Shown one piece after another: positions 23,676 to 32,838 of a DNA stretch of 64,000 nucleotides; the stretch's first letter is position 1, and each line of letters opens with the position of its first letter. Where the stretch lies: the NCBI GenBank assembly GCA_001971685.1, contig CP019326.1, positions 3,410,001 through 3,474,000 on the forward strand. The letters run 5' to 3'. The notes beneath the pieces are model-generated. The model did not search any database. It had not been told where the DNA came from and saw only the letters and a list, made by a program, of their open reading frames with translations. Made by a program: the position numbers and the translations under genes. The stretch is from Halomonas sp. 1513. Lineage in GTDB: Bacteria; Pseudomonadota; Gammaproteobacteria; Pseudomonadales; Halomonadaceae.

Positions 23676-24851
23676 ATGCTGCACTTCCCCAGCCGTCACC
23701 ACCGCCAGGTGACCCTCAGCTACTTCCTGCTGTTCATCGGCGTCGGCATGACCGGCGGCCTGCTCGGCCCGGCGCTGCCGCACCTGGCGGCGATGACCGA
23801 CTCGAGCATGAGTCAGATCGCGATGCTGTTCACCGCCCGCGCGCTGGGCAATATGAGCGGCGCCTTCATCACCGGCCTGCTGATGGATCGGCTCAACGGC
23901 CATCGCGTGCTGATCGGCATGCTGCTGCTGACCGTGGCCGGCCTCGCCGTGGCGCCGCTGAGCCCGTCGCTGTGGCTGCTGACCGGACTGTTCCTGCTGC
24001 TGGGCTTCTCCGAGGTGTCGCTCAATGCCGGCGGCAACACCCTGCTGCTGTGGCGTCACCGCGACGCCGCCGGGCCCCACGTCAGCGCCCTGCACTTCTG
24101 CTTCGGGCTGGGCAATATGCTGGTGCCGCTGGTCATGGTCGCGGCGCTGGCCATGACGGGCCTGTTCCAGTGGGCCTTCTGGGTGGTGGCCGCCTATCTG
24201 CTGGCGATGCTGTGGCCGCTGTCGCGACTCAAGAGCCCCAGCAAGCTGGCCAGCGATGAGGACGCCGCGCCGCGCGCGCCCAAGCATCACGACCCGCTGC
24301 TGCTGGCGCTGTTCATGCTGCTGTTCGCGCTCTACGTCGGGGCCGAGATCACCTTCGCCGGCTGGATCACCGCCTACGGCGTGCTCACCGGCCTCACCGC
24401 CGAGCGCGCCGCGCTGCTGGTCACGCTGTTCTGGCTGGCCCTCTCCGCCGGGCGCCTGCTGGCGATCCCGCTGCTGCGCTGGTGTTCGCCGTGGGCGATC
24501 CTGATCGGCTGCCTGCTGCTCGGCGCAGGCACGGCGCTGGCGCTGCATGCGGTATGGCTGCCGCTGTGGCTGGGCTCGCTGCTGTTCGGCCTGGCGGCCT
24601 CGGCGATCTTTCCTACGCTGTTCAGCCTCAGCAACCAGGTGATGGAGATGAGCGGGCGCACCACCGGGCTGATCTTCACCGCCGCCGGCAGCGGCGCACT
24701 ACTGGTGCCGTCGCTGACCGGCCCGCTGCTCGACCTGGCCGGCGCCGAGGCCTTCCCGCCGCTGCTCGGCGGCATGCTGGTAGTGCTCGGGCTGGGGCTG
24801 GCGGCGCTGCACCTGCGGCTCTCGCGCCTGCGCCAGCCGGCCTCTGCCTAA
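23676..24851 (+). CDS. MFS transporter
   Basis: A 391-residue major facilitator with 12 predicted helices. The loop 2-3 signature appears as TARALGNMSGAFITGLLMDRLNGHRVL. A charged cytoplasmic loop (KSPSKLASDEDAAPRAPKHHD, about residues 187-207) separates the two halves. The profile, with a GGNTLLLW helix in the fifth span, resembles sugar- or peptide-type permeases of the FucP-like branch. AAGGA precedes the ATG. The stop overlaps the convergent diguanylate cyclase gene by 4 bases. Substrate is unknown. Confidence 0.88.
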   Translation: MLHFPSRHHRQVTLSYFLLFIGVGMTGGLLGPALPHLAAMTDSSMSQIAMLFTARALGNMSGAFITGLLMDRLNGHRVLIGMLLLTVAGLAVAPLSPSLWLLTGLFLLLGFSEVSLNAGGNTLLLWRHRDAAGPHVSALHFCFGLGNMLVPLVMVAALAMTGLFQWAFWVVAAYLLAMLWPLSRLKSPSKLASDEDAAPRAPKHHDPLLLALFMLLFALYVGAEITFAGWITAYGVLTGLTAERAALLVTLFWLALSAGRLLAIPLLRWCSPWAILIGCLLLGAGTALALHAVWLPLWLGSLLFGLAASAIFPTLFSLSNQVMEMSGRTTGLIFTAAGSGALLVPSLTGPLLDLAGAEAFPPLLGGMLVVLGLGLAALHLRLSRLRQPASA

Positions 24852-25804
24852 TCCGTGGCACTGCAGCGGTTGCGCCCGGCTCGCTTGGCGAGGTAGAGCT
24901 GGACATCGACCTGATCGAGCAGGCTTGCCAGCGAATCGTCGTGGGCGGGAATCCTCGTCGCCACGCCCTGGCTGATGGTGATATGGCCCAGCGGCGAGGC
25001 GGCATGCGGCAGCTGCAACGCTAAGATCTCGCGTCGACAGCGCTCGGCCAACTGCAGGGCAGCGGGGCCCGGTGTTTCCGGCAGCACCCACATGAACTCC
25101 TCGCCGCCGAAGCGCGCAAAGCCATCGCGGGGCCGGGTGGCCACGCGGCTCAGCGCATCGGCGATACGCTTGAGTGCCTCGTCGCCGGCCAGATGGCCGT
25201 AGTGGTCGTTGTACTCCTTGAAGTGATCGATATCGATCATGATCAGCGACAGCGGCTGAGTGTTGCGGCGCGCCTCCTCCCAGGCCTGGGTGAGGTAGTC
25301 GTCGAGGCGACGGCGGTTGGCGACACCGGTCAGGCCGTCCTGGTAGGAGTAGGCTTCGAGCTCGCGCTGCAGGCGCACCAATTGCTCTTCGTTGGCCTTG
25401 CGCTCGCTGATGTCGAACATGAACCCGACCAGCGCCTCCACGTCGCCCGCGGCGTCGCGCACGACGTGCACCACATCGCGAATCCACACATAGTCGCCGT
25501 CGCGGGTCAGGGCGCGGTAGTCGGCCTCGTGGTCGCTGCCCTGGCGCGACTGGGCGACACAGAAGTCGACCACCCAGTCGCGGTCCTCTGGGTGCATGCG
25601 CGTCGCCCAGTCGTCGACGCTGACCCAGCTCTCCGGCGTCCAGCCCAGCAGCGCCTCGATCTGCGGCCCGATGTAGGCAAATTGCAGGGTCTTCCAGTCG
25701 ATCTTCCAGGGGATCGCCTTGGTCGACTCCAGCAGGGTCTTGTAGACGCTGTGATCGAGCTCATCGTTTGGCGACGGATCACCCTCGAGGGGCAGCTTGC
25801 TCAT
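24848..25804 (-). CDS. PAS-GGDEF diguanylate cyclase
   Basis: A 318-residue cytosolic signalling protein. A PAS fold (about residues 28-135, ending in the PAC-type DISERK motif) is followed by a GGDEF domain (about 150-312). The active-site motif is RFGGEEF (GGEEF 233-237), expected to be active. An inhibitory RxxD site (R225-P-R-D228) lies exactly five residues before it, so product inhibition is likely. It makes cyclic di-GMP in response to a signal sensed by the PAS domain. No membrane span is visible. It lies 70 bp downstream of corA on the same strand. Confidence 0.92.
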   Translation of the reverse strand: MSKLPLEGDPSPNDELDHSVYKTLLESTKAIPWKIDWKTLQFAYIGPQIEALLGWTPESWVSVDDWATRMHPEDRDWVVDFCVAQSRQGSDHEADYRALTRDGDYVWIRDVVHVVRDAAGDVEALVGFMFDISERKANEEQLVRLQRELEAYSYQDGLTGVANRRRLDDYLTQAWEEARRNTQPLSLIMIDIDHFKEYNDHYGHLAGDEALKRIADALSRVATRPRDGFARFGGEEFMWVLPETPGPAALQLAERCRREILALQLPHAASPLGHITISQGVATRIPAHDDSLASLLDQVDVQLYLAKRAGRNRCSATD

Positions 25805-25874
25805 GGTGGTTACCCCGCGACGCTATGGTGTTTTTTGATCCAGCACTGTCTCGCTAAGATAGCAGCCGTCGTCG

Positions 25875-26846
25875 TTAACGAAACCAGCCCCTGCGTTGAA
25901 AAAACCAAACCAGCGTTACCCCGATGCCGAGCATGACGCCGAGCACCACGAAGTAGGCGTAGCGCCAGCCGAGCTCCGGCATATGCTCGAAGTTCATGCC
26001 GTAGACACCGGCGATGAAGGTCAGCGGGATGAAGATCGCCGAGATCACCGTCAGCACGCGCATGGTGATGTTGAGCTGGTGGGAAGAGATCGAGATATAG
26101 CCGTTCACCAGATCGCCGCAGATGTCGTAGTACATCTGGGTCAGGCTATACAGCCGCTCGAAGCGCTCGTAGACGTCATTGATGGCGTGCAGGGTGTCGC
26201 TGTCGTCACGCGGCAAATGCCGGTAGTCGTAGGCGATCAGTTCCTGGGTAATGCCCTTGTGGTAGTTGAAGATGCGGCGCATCTTCACCAGCCGCGAGCG
26301 GTAGGCGGTGATACGCCGCATCAGCTGGTCGTTGCCGGCCTCGAGGAGTTCGTCCTCGAGGTCGCTGAGCACGCCCTCGAACTCCAGCAGGCTGTCGAGG
26401 TAGTAGCCCGCCGAGATATACATCACCTTGAGCGCGACCTGCTGCGGCGAGGCCTGCAGCAGTGCCGTGCCGTGCTCGTCGAACAGCCGCTCGATGCTGC
26501 GCGCCTCGCTGGGGTGCAGGCTGATCAGGAAGCGCTCGCCGATGAAGAAGCACAGCGGCTGGGCCCGGTAGTTGAGCTCGGCGTCGAAGGCGGCGATGCC
26601 GCGATAGATAACCAGGGTGTGGTGCTCGAACTCCTCGATCTTGGGCGGGTGCCGATCGCGGTGGGCATCGATGATCGCCAGTGGATGGCAGTCGAAGGCC
26701 TCGAGCATCTCGCGCTCACAGTCCTGGGATTCGCCCTGCATATCGATCCAGATATGCGCTTCGGTGCTGTCCCGCCAGGCGGCAATCAGCTCCTCGCCGC
26801 CCTGCTGCCAGCGGCCCGTGTCATCGACCATCAGCGTACGGATCAT
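25875..26846 (-). CDS. CorA-family divalent cation transporter
   Basis: A 323-residue protein with the CorA layout: a large cytosolic funnel domain, a long helix (about 170-260), and two C-terminal membrane helices (about 262-284 and 295-315). The diagnostic GMN motif is in VYGMNFEHMPEL between them. It is probably a pentameric magnesium or zinc channel; the loop after GMN (FEHMPEL) resembles both CorA and ZntB forms, so metal preference is open. Its start overlaps the stop of the GAF-PAS-GGDEF gene by ATGA, so the two are translationally coupled. Confidence 0.9.
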   Translation of the reverse strand: MIRTLMVDDTGRWQQGGEELIAAWRDSTEAHIWIDMQGESQDCEREMLEAFDCHPLAIIDAHRDRHPPKIEEFEHHTLVIYRGIAAFDAELNYRAQPLCFFIGERFLISLHPSEARSIERLFDEHGTALLQASPQQVALKVMYISAGYYLDSLLEFEGVLSDLEDELLEAGNDQLMRRITAYRSRLVKMRRIFNYHKGITQELIAYDYRHLPRDDSDTLHAINDVYERFERLYSLTQMYYDICGDLVNGYISISSHQLNITMRVLTVISAIFIPLTFIAGVYGMNFEHMPELGWRYAYFVVLGVMLGIGVTLVWFFQRRGWFR

Positions 26847-28243
26847 GAGTCGTTGGCATCCTCTGCCAGGTGTACCTGCGCCTTGCCGGCGCGCTTGGCG
26901 GCATACATCGCCACATCGGCACGCTTGAGCAGCTGGGCCGCGGTACCCACGTCGCCCGGCCCGAACAGCGCCACGCCGATGCTGGTGCTGACCTTGGCCT
27001 GGGCGTCGCCAAGCCTCACCGGCGCTGTCACACGCGCCACCAGTTTCTCGGCGAATGCCAGCGCGTCACCCGCGCCGATGCCCTCGAGCAGCACCACGAA
27101 CTCATCTCCAGCCAGGCGTGCGACATGGTCCGTTCGACGCACCGCGTGGCGTAGGCGACGGGCGATCTCGCGCAGCAGCGCATCACCGGCATCGTGGCCG
27201 TGCTCATCGTTGACCGCCTTGAAGCCGTCCAGATCCATGAACAGCAGCGCCAGCGGCTTGCCGGAGCGAACCACCCGCGCCATCGCCTCGGGCAGCCGCT
27301 CGTCGAGGGCGCGACGATTGGGCAGGCCGGTGAGCACGTCCTGACGCGCCTCCAGGTCGCGCAGGGCGTCGAGTTGGAGGCGCTCGGTAATATCGTGAAC
27401 GAAGATGCTGTAGTGGCGATCGGCACCGACCTCATAGGCGCGCATGCGCACCTCGACCGGCAGGGAGTGGCCGTCGTGACGCCTGGCCAGCGCTTCGCTG
27501 ATGCTGCGCTCCCCCGCCTGAGGCAACGTCAGCGGGTCGATCAGCTGCGTGATCGACATCCCCAACGCCGCCTGCCGCTCGATACCAAACATCTGCCCGG
27601 CCGCACGGTTCCAGTCGGCGACTCGCGCCTGGCCGTCGAGGCCGATATAGGCGTCATAGGCGGTGTCGATGACCAGCCGCAGTTCAGTCTCACGTTCGTG
27701 CAGTACCCGATGCGTCTCGGCGTGATCGGCCAGGGTGATCGCCAGGCGGCGATTGGACTCGCGCAGCTGGATCTCCTGGTTGATGATCTCCGCCAGGTCC
27801 TGCAGCGTCTCCAACTGCTCGGCATCGAGCCGCCGCGTCCGGTAGTCCACCGCACACAGCGAGCCCAGCGCCACGCCGGCCGAATTATACAGCGGGATAC
27901 CGGCGTAGAAGCGCAGGCCGTCGGAGCGATTGACGCCCGAAAAGTGTGCGAAGCGTGGATCCTGACTAAGGTCTTCGATCACCAGCGGCGAGCGCTGCTT
28001 GATGGTCCAGTTGCAAACCGACTCGCTACGCGGCGTGTGCTCGATATCCAGCCCGACTCGCGACTTGAGCCACTGCCGGTGCGCATCGATCAGGGTCACC
28101 AGCGCAATCGGCACCTCCAGCAGCCGCGAAACGATGCGCGTGACCCGATCGAAGGCCGGCTCGGCGCTGCTATCGAGCAGCTCGAGCTCATTCAGCGCCG
28201 CGAGACGTGCCTGCTCGTCTGCGGGTATCGGGTAGTCGCTCAT
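26843..28243 (-). CDS. GAF-PAS-GGDEF diguanylate cyclase
   Basis: A 466-residue soluble protein. The GAF domain covers about residues 20-165, with the family-typical VCNWTIKQRSPLVIEDLSQDPRF run. A PAS domain covers about 185-295 (ending in HDITERL) and the GGDEF domain about 300-460. The catalytic motif is AGDEF, a variant found in active enzymes, with an inhibitory RRTD site five residues before it. It is presumably a cyclic di-GMP synthase with two sensory inputs. It heads a coupled unit with corA; the second cyclase follows corA. Confidence 0.92.
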   Translation of the reverse strand: MSDYPIPADEQARLAALNELELLDSSAEPAFDRVTRIVSRLLEVPIALVTLIDAHRQWLKSRVGLDIEHTPRSESVCNWTIKQRSPLVIEDLSQDPRFAHFSGVNRSDGLRFYAGIPLYNSAGVALGSLCAVDYRTRRLDAEQLETLQDLAEIINQEIQLRESNRRLAITLADHAETHRVLHERETELRLVIDTAYDAYIGLDGQARVADWNRAAGQMFGIERQAALGMSITQLIDPLTLPQAGERSISEALARRHDGHSLPVEVRMRAYEVGADRHYSIFVHDITERLQLDALRDLEARQDVLTGLPNRRALDERLPEAMARVVRSGKPLALLFMDLDGFKAVNDEHGHDAGDALLREIARRLRHAVRRTDHVARLAGDEFVVLLEGIGAGDALAFAEKLVARVTAPVRLGDAQAKVSTSIGVALFGPGDVGTAAQLLKRADVAMYAAKRAGKAQVHLAEDANDS

Positions 28244-28317
28244 TGCCTGCCTCTACTGCGATGCCATGACTCACTACAGCATAACGTTTAGCGGCAGGCA
28301 CTGCTTGCCTGCGTCGC

Positions 28318-30435
28318 TCAGCGCCAGGTTTCGGCCTCGTCTTGTGAGGGCTCGGGCAAGGCCGCTCGGCTGTCGCCTGCGGCGGCGACCCGGAAGCGCC
28401 CCACCAGGGCGTGCATGTCGGCGGCCTGCTGGTCGAGCACGTGGCTGGCGCTCGAGGCCTCCTGTACCAGCTGGGCGTTCTGGTGGGTGACCTGGTCGAG
28501 CTGGGCGATGGCCTGATTGATCTGCTCGATGCCCGCCGACTGCTCGTGGGTGGCACTGGCGATCTCGGTCACATAGCCGCTGACGTGCTTGAGGCTGTCG
28601 ATGATCTCCTGCAGGTGCTCGCTGGTGGCACGCACCAGGCTGGCGCCCTCGCCGACCTTGCTGACGCTGTCGTCTACCAGGCGTCGGATCTGTGACGCCT
28701 CCTCGGCGCTGCGGCTGGCAAGCTTGCGCACCTCCTGGGCCACCACCGCGAAGCCGCGGCCCTGCTCGCCGGCCCGCGCCGCCTCCACCGAGGCGTTGAG
28801 CGCCAGCAGGTTGGTCTGGAAGGCGATGTCGTCGATGGCGGTGATGATGCTGGTGATCTTCTCGCTGGAGTGGCGGATCGCCTGCATGGCGTCGTTGGTG
28901 CGGCCGGCCACGTCGCCGGCGGAGTGGGCGCGCCGGTCGACCTCCTGGCTGGCGTCACGCGCCTGGTTGGCGTAGTCGGCGGTCTGCTTGACGGTGGCGG
29001 TGATCTGCTCGAGGCTCGAGGCGGTCTCGGCCAGCGACGAGGATTGCTCCTCGGTGCGCTGCGACAGGTCGTCGTTGCCCGAGGCGATCTCACGGCTGCT
29101 GGCGGCGATCGCTCCAGCACCGTCGCGAATCTGCGCCACGATGCCCTCGAAGGTGTCCATCATGCGATTGAAGGCCTGGGCGGTGCGGCCGATCTCGTCG
29201 TCGCGCTGCAGCGCCAGGCGCAGCGACAGGTCGGCGTTCTCGCCAGCGGCGCCGCTGATGCTCTCCATCTGGCGGCGCATCTGCCCGAGCGGGCCCAGCA
29301 CGCGCACCAGGGTGCGCCAGCCGAAGATCGCCAGCACCAGGATGACCGCCAGGGTCACGCCGATCTGCAGCACGCGCCCGGCGTTGGCCAGCTCCTCGGC
29401 CTGACCGGCGGCCAGGTCGGCCTGGGCCACGCCGTCGGCCTCGAGTTCGCCGAGCGTGGTGCGCATGTCGCCCATCGCCGTGGCCACGTCGTCCAGGGCC
29501 TGTGCCTGCCCTTGGCGCAGATCGAGCTGCTCGTGGCGCAGCGCATAGACCGACTGGTTACCACTCACCATCAGGCTATCCAGCTCGTCGATGATCTCGG
29601 TCAGCGCCGCGGCGCGCTCGCTCTGCTCGGTGCTGGCGCGCGTCGAGGCGGCGATGGCGCCCAGCGACTGGCGCGCCAGGTTGAGCTGCTGAGCGATCTC
29701 GTTGTAGCGCAGGTTGACCAGCCGGTCGCTGCTCTCGACCTGCATCAGCTGGCGGCCAAGGTCGGCCAGCAGCGCCACCGCGGTGCGCACGGTACTGCTG
29801 GTTTCGGCGATATTGCCGCCGTCGTCGAGCAGGTCCTCGACCAGCGCGGTGGGCAGCGTGGTCATGCCCTCCTCGAGCCAGGCCTCGACCCGCGTGCGCT
29901 GCTCGCGCCGCGCGCGAACGTCGGCCAGGGTGGCGCGGCCGGCCATGTCCTCGGCGCTGATCATGACCTCGACGATACGCTGCTGCATGGCGGCGATGCG
30001 CTCGTCCATGGTGGCCGCAAGGGCCAGGTCCTCGCGGCGCACTTCCTCGAGAACGCCGTCCGCCTCGAGCAGGGCCGCATAGCCGGCATCGAGACTGGCC
30101 AAGCGCTCGCGCTGGGCGGCATCGTCACGCTCGCGCAGTTCCTCGCGCGGTGCCAGGAAGCGTTCGTCGAGCGTCGCCTGGGGGATGACCTCGGCCAGCG
30201 CCGCCTCGTCGGCGGCGGCCAGCAGGTCGGCATGGCGAGAGCCGAAGGCTGCCATGCTGTCGACCATGCCACGGCTCGCCTCCTGCTGGGGTAGCACCTC
30301 ACCGAGAATGAAGCGCTGCGAGTCGACCAGTCGCTGGTTCGACATCAAGCCGGTAGCGGCCAGCACCACCGCACCGATGACCGCGGCCAGGAACAGCCCG
30401 ATCAGCATCGCGCGCAGACTGAGAGTACGTTTCAT
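28318..30435 (-). CDS. Methyl-accepting chemotaxis protein
   Basis: A 705-residue chemoreceptor. Membrane helix 1 is at about 8-32 and a long periplasmic helical ligand domain at 33-360. Helix 2 is near 363-385, followed by a HAMP domain and the methyl-accepting coiled coil. The hairpin tip is in VVAQEVRKLASRSAEEASQI. The C-terminus ends in SQDEAETWR and lacks a clear NWETF CheR-docking peptide. ATG 30435 is chosen for AAGGGG 8 bases upstream. Its unusually large sensor domain and its position right after a periplasmic binding-protein gene suggest that it reads the loaded binding protein. Confidence 0.92.
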   Translation of the reverse strand: MKRTLSLRAMLIGLFLAAVIGAVVLAATGLMSNQRLVDSQRFILGEVLPQQEASRGMVDSMAAFGSRHADLLAAADEAALAEVIPQATLDERFLAPREELRERDDAAQRERLASLDAGYAALLEADGVLEEVRREDLALAATMDERIAAMQQRIVEVMISAEDMAGRATLADVRARREQRTRVEAWLEEGMTTLPTALVEDLLDDGGNIAETSSTVRTAVALLADLGRQLMQVESSDRLVNLRYNEIAQQLNLARQSLGAIAASTRASTEQSERAAALTEIIDELDSLMVSGNQSVYALRHEQLDLRQGQAQALDDVATAMGDMRTTLGELEADGVAQADLAAGQAEELANAGRVLQIGVTLAVILVLAIFGWRTLVRVLGPLGQMRRQMESISGAAGENADLSLRLALQRDDEIGRTAQAFNRMMDTFEGIVAQIRDGAGAIAASSREIASGNDDLSQRTEEQSSSLAETASSLEQITATVKQTADYANQARDASQEVDRRAHSAGDVAGRTNDAMQAIRHSSEKITSIITAIDDIAFQTNLLALNASVEAARAGEQGRGFAVVAQEVRKLASRSAEEASQIRRLVDDSVSKVGEGASLVRATSEHLQEIIDSLKHVSGYVTEIASATHEQSAGIEQINQAIAQLDQVTHQNAQLVQEASSASHVLDQQAADMHALVGRFRVAAAGDSRAALPEPSQDEAETWR

Positions 30436-30483
30436 GTCGTGCCCCTTGGAAATTGGTAACGGCCCCACCCGTGCGGCAGGGGG

Positions 30484-31641
30484 TCAGCGTGCGAGGGTGG
30501 ACCAGTCCACCGCGTCGAAGCCGCCATTGCGGATGATGGTCGGCCATACCGCGTCGCTGGCCTGGTGGTCGCCGCGCCCCAGGCGCAGCGGCTCGCCGAG
30601 GCCGAGGTCGACCTCGCCGAGCCCCAGCAGGGCATCGACCAGCGCCTCGCGGTCCGGCTCGGGGCCGGCCGCCTCCAATCCCTTGACGAACAGGGCCGCG
30701 GCCAGATACCCCTCCAGCGAGATGAAGTCGGGGCTGGCGCCGTTGGCATGGGTCTCGAGCGCCTCGCGGTAGGCCGCCACGCCGGGCAGGTCGGCATCCA
30801 GCGGCGGCACCACCTGGGTGATGATCACGTCTTCGGCCAGCTCGCCGAGCTCATCGGCCAGCGCCTGGCTGCCGACGAAGGAGACGTTGAGGAACAGCGC
30901 CTCGGGGAGGTCCTGGCGCGCCTCGCGAATGAAGTCGGCGACCGGCCCGTAGGTGCCCACCATGATGATCGCGCGGGGCGTCACCGGCGCCTGCAAAATG
31001 GTCGCCAGCGCCTGGTGAACGTTGCGGGTATTGCGCGTGAAACGGCCGTGAGCGAGCTCGCGCGCGGCCTCGAAGCCGTGGGACTCCAGGGCGCGTACGC
31101 CGCCGATATAGCCGGCATCGCCAAAGCCGTCGTTCTGGGTGAAGAAGGCGATCTCGTCCGGGGCGATGCCCGCCTCGAGCAGGCCCTCGACCATCGCCGC
31201 GGTCTCCTGCACGTAGCTCGCGCGGTAGTTGATGACGTGGCGGTCGGGCGGGTCGCGGCGCAGCACGCCGGCGCCGGTGAAGGCGCCGTAGAGCAGCGTC
31301 TGGTACTGGTTATGCAGCGGAATGGTGACGATGGCGGTGGGCGTGCCGACGTTGCCGATCGCCGCCAGTACCTCGTCCTCCTCGATCAGCCGCCGGGTCT
31401 CGGGCGCGGCCCGCAATGGCTCGTAGCGATCGTCACGTGCCAGCAGGGTGAGCTCGGCACCGTGCACGCCGCCGGCGGCGTTGACCTCGGCAAAGTGCGC
31501 CTCGATGCCCTGGCGCATGCCGTTGCCGAGCGAGGCGGCGGGACCGCTGAGCGGTGCCACCAGTCCAAACTTGAGTTCAGCCTGGGCGTGTGGAGCCAGC
31601 AGCCACAGGGCTCCCAGCAGCAGTGCAATTCGACGTCGCAT
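30484..31641 (-). CDS. Periplasmic ligand-binding protein (Leu/Ile/Val-type)
   Basis: A 385-residue type I periplasmic binding protein of the branched-chain amino acid ABC family. The signal peptide is residues 1-21, ending in AQA. The mature protein starts LKFGLVAPLSGPAASLGNGM, the classic opening strand and ligand loop, and keeps the GNVGTPTAIVTIPL and FFTQNDGFGDAGYIGGV segments. GGGAG lies 7 bases before ATG 31641. No permease or ATPase gene is nearby; the next gene is a chemoreceptor 48 bp downstream. That layout suggests a sensing role rather than transport. The ligand is unknown. Confidence 0.88.
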   Translation of the reverse strand: MRRRIALLLGALWLLAPHAQAELKFGLVAPLSGPAASLGNGMRQGIEAHFAEVNAAGGVHGAELTLLARDDRYEPLRAAPETRRLIEEDEVLAAIGNVGTPTAIVTIPLHNQYQTLLYGAFTGAGVLRRDPPDRHVINYRASYVQETAAMVEGLLEAGIAPDEIAFFTQNDGFGDAGYIGGVRALESHGFEAARELAHGRFTRNTRNVHQALATILQAPVTPRAIIMVGTYGPVADFIREARQDLPEALFLNVSFVGSQALADELGELAEDVIITQVVPPLDADLPGVAAYREALETHANGASPDFISLEGYLAAALFVKGLEAAGPEPDREALVDALLGLGEVDLGLGEPLRLGRGDHQASDAVWPTIIRNGGFDAVDWSTLAR

Positions 31642-31809
31642 GGACCGACTCCCGGATATCGTTCGACAGAGTGCGGCCACCGGACTTGGCGGTGGCCATC
31701 TGCAACGCATATCGGCCGCCATGCACCAAAGTTGAGCGAAGGCTGCGACGCATCAGGAGCGTTTTCATCCAAGCTTAGTACTGAAGGACATAATGCCCGT
31801 AGGCGACGC

Positions 31810-32682
31810 TCACTCCTCCAGCGCCCGCGGCGGGTCGAGATAGTCGCCCATGAACATCAAGGCACTGGGCAGACTGGTGCGCCATACCCGCCAGGTGTGG
31901 CCGCCGCGCAGGACTTCGAGCATCAGCTGCTCGGGCTGGTGATCGACCAGCTCGCGGTAGATACGCCGGGCGTGCTCCTCGGCGTCCAGGGGGTCGCGAT
32001 TGCCCGCACTGAGGTAGAGCGGCACGACCTGCGACTGCGCCAGGTAGTCGTCGAGGTAGGCGGTATAGTTGAGCTGTGACCACAGCACCGGATCGAAGCG
32101 CTCCTCGTCGTCGAGGAAGGCCGGGTGACGACGCGCCGAGGAGTTGCCAGGCGGCATCGGACTGTAGCTGGCCGGGCTCAGCGCGGCGGCGGCGGCAAAC
32201 AGGTCGGGACGTTCGAGAATGAAGTTGAGGGAACCGTACCCTCCCGCCGAGTTACCGCCGATGGCTCGCCCTTGGCGATGTTCGTGCACATGCCAGGCGG
32301 CCTCGATATGTGGCATCAGATCCTCGAAGAAGGCCGTGCGCGCCGCCTCGTTGTGACCATCCACCCACCAACTGAAGCTCCCCGGCATGACGATCACCGC
32401 CGGCGGAATGCGACCTTGTTGAATCAGCCGGTCGGCCACCGCGCGCAGGTTGCCGCTGGAGGTCCAGTCGCGGTCGGTGCCGAACGAACCGTGCAGCAGA
32501 TAGATCACCGGATAGCGCTGGTTGGACACCGCGTAGCCGTCGGGCAGGTAGATGGTGTAGGGGTATTCACGCCCCAGGGTCTCCGAGGTGAAGCGCTGAT
32601 GGCTGACCTGGCCCGCCAGGACCGGCGACCCCAGCATCAGCGCCATCACCCCCCATAACAGCACGTGCAGCCGCATCTTCAT
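31810..32682 (-). CDS. Secreted esterase D-type alpha/beta hydrolase
   Basis: A 290-residue exported hydrolase. The signal peptide is residues 1-23, ending in VLA. The alpha/beta fold shows VIYLLHGSFG (oxyanion region), the nucleophile serine in GGNSAGGYGS, an acidic residue in SAGNRDPLD, and the catalytic histidine in RGGHTWRVW. This is the esterase D / antigen 85 / feruloyl-esterase-like group. Substrates in the family range from S-formylglutathione to feruloyl and siderophore esters; export argues against S-formylglutathione. ATG 32682 is preferred because the longer frame would bury the signal peptide. Confidence 0.85.
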   Translation of the reverse strand: MKMRLHVLLWGVMALMLGSPVLAGQVSHQRFTSETLGREYPYTIYLPDGYAVSNQRYPVIYLLHGSFGTDRDWTSSGNLRAVADRLIQQGRIPPAVIVMPGSFSWWVDGHNEAARTAFFEDLMPHIEAAWHVHEHRQGRAIGGNSAGGYGSLNFILERPDLFAAAAALSPASYSPMPPGNSSARRHPAFLDDEERFDPVLWSQLNYTAYLDDYLAQSQVVPLYLSAGNRDPLDAEEHARRIYRELVDHQPEQLMLEVLRGGHTWRVWRTSLPSALMFMGDYLDPPRALEE

Positions 32683-32838
32683 GTCTGGACGTCTCCCTAT
32701 CCATGAAATTAAACGCCATGAAATGAAAAGGATAGCTCTCATCCGGGGAATTACTCGGACGCGCTGTGGTCGGACACCACGCAGTGCGAGGTCGTTCAAC
32801 GGCTAACGATCATCACCATCGAACCGGCTGGGGGATCC

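Noticed and set aside
25896..32079. Several plus-strand frames of 350-504 codons opposite corA, the cyclases, the chemoreceptor and the binding protein
   Set aside because: No recognisable domains and shadow-like composition; the minus-strand genes have intact motifs and ribosome-binding sites.
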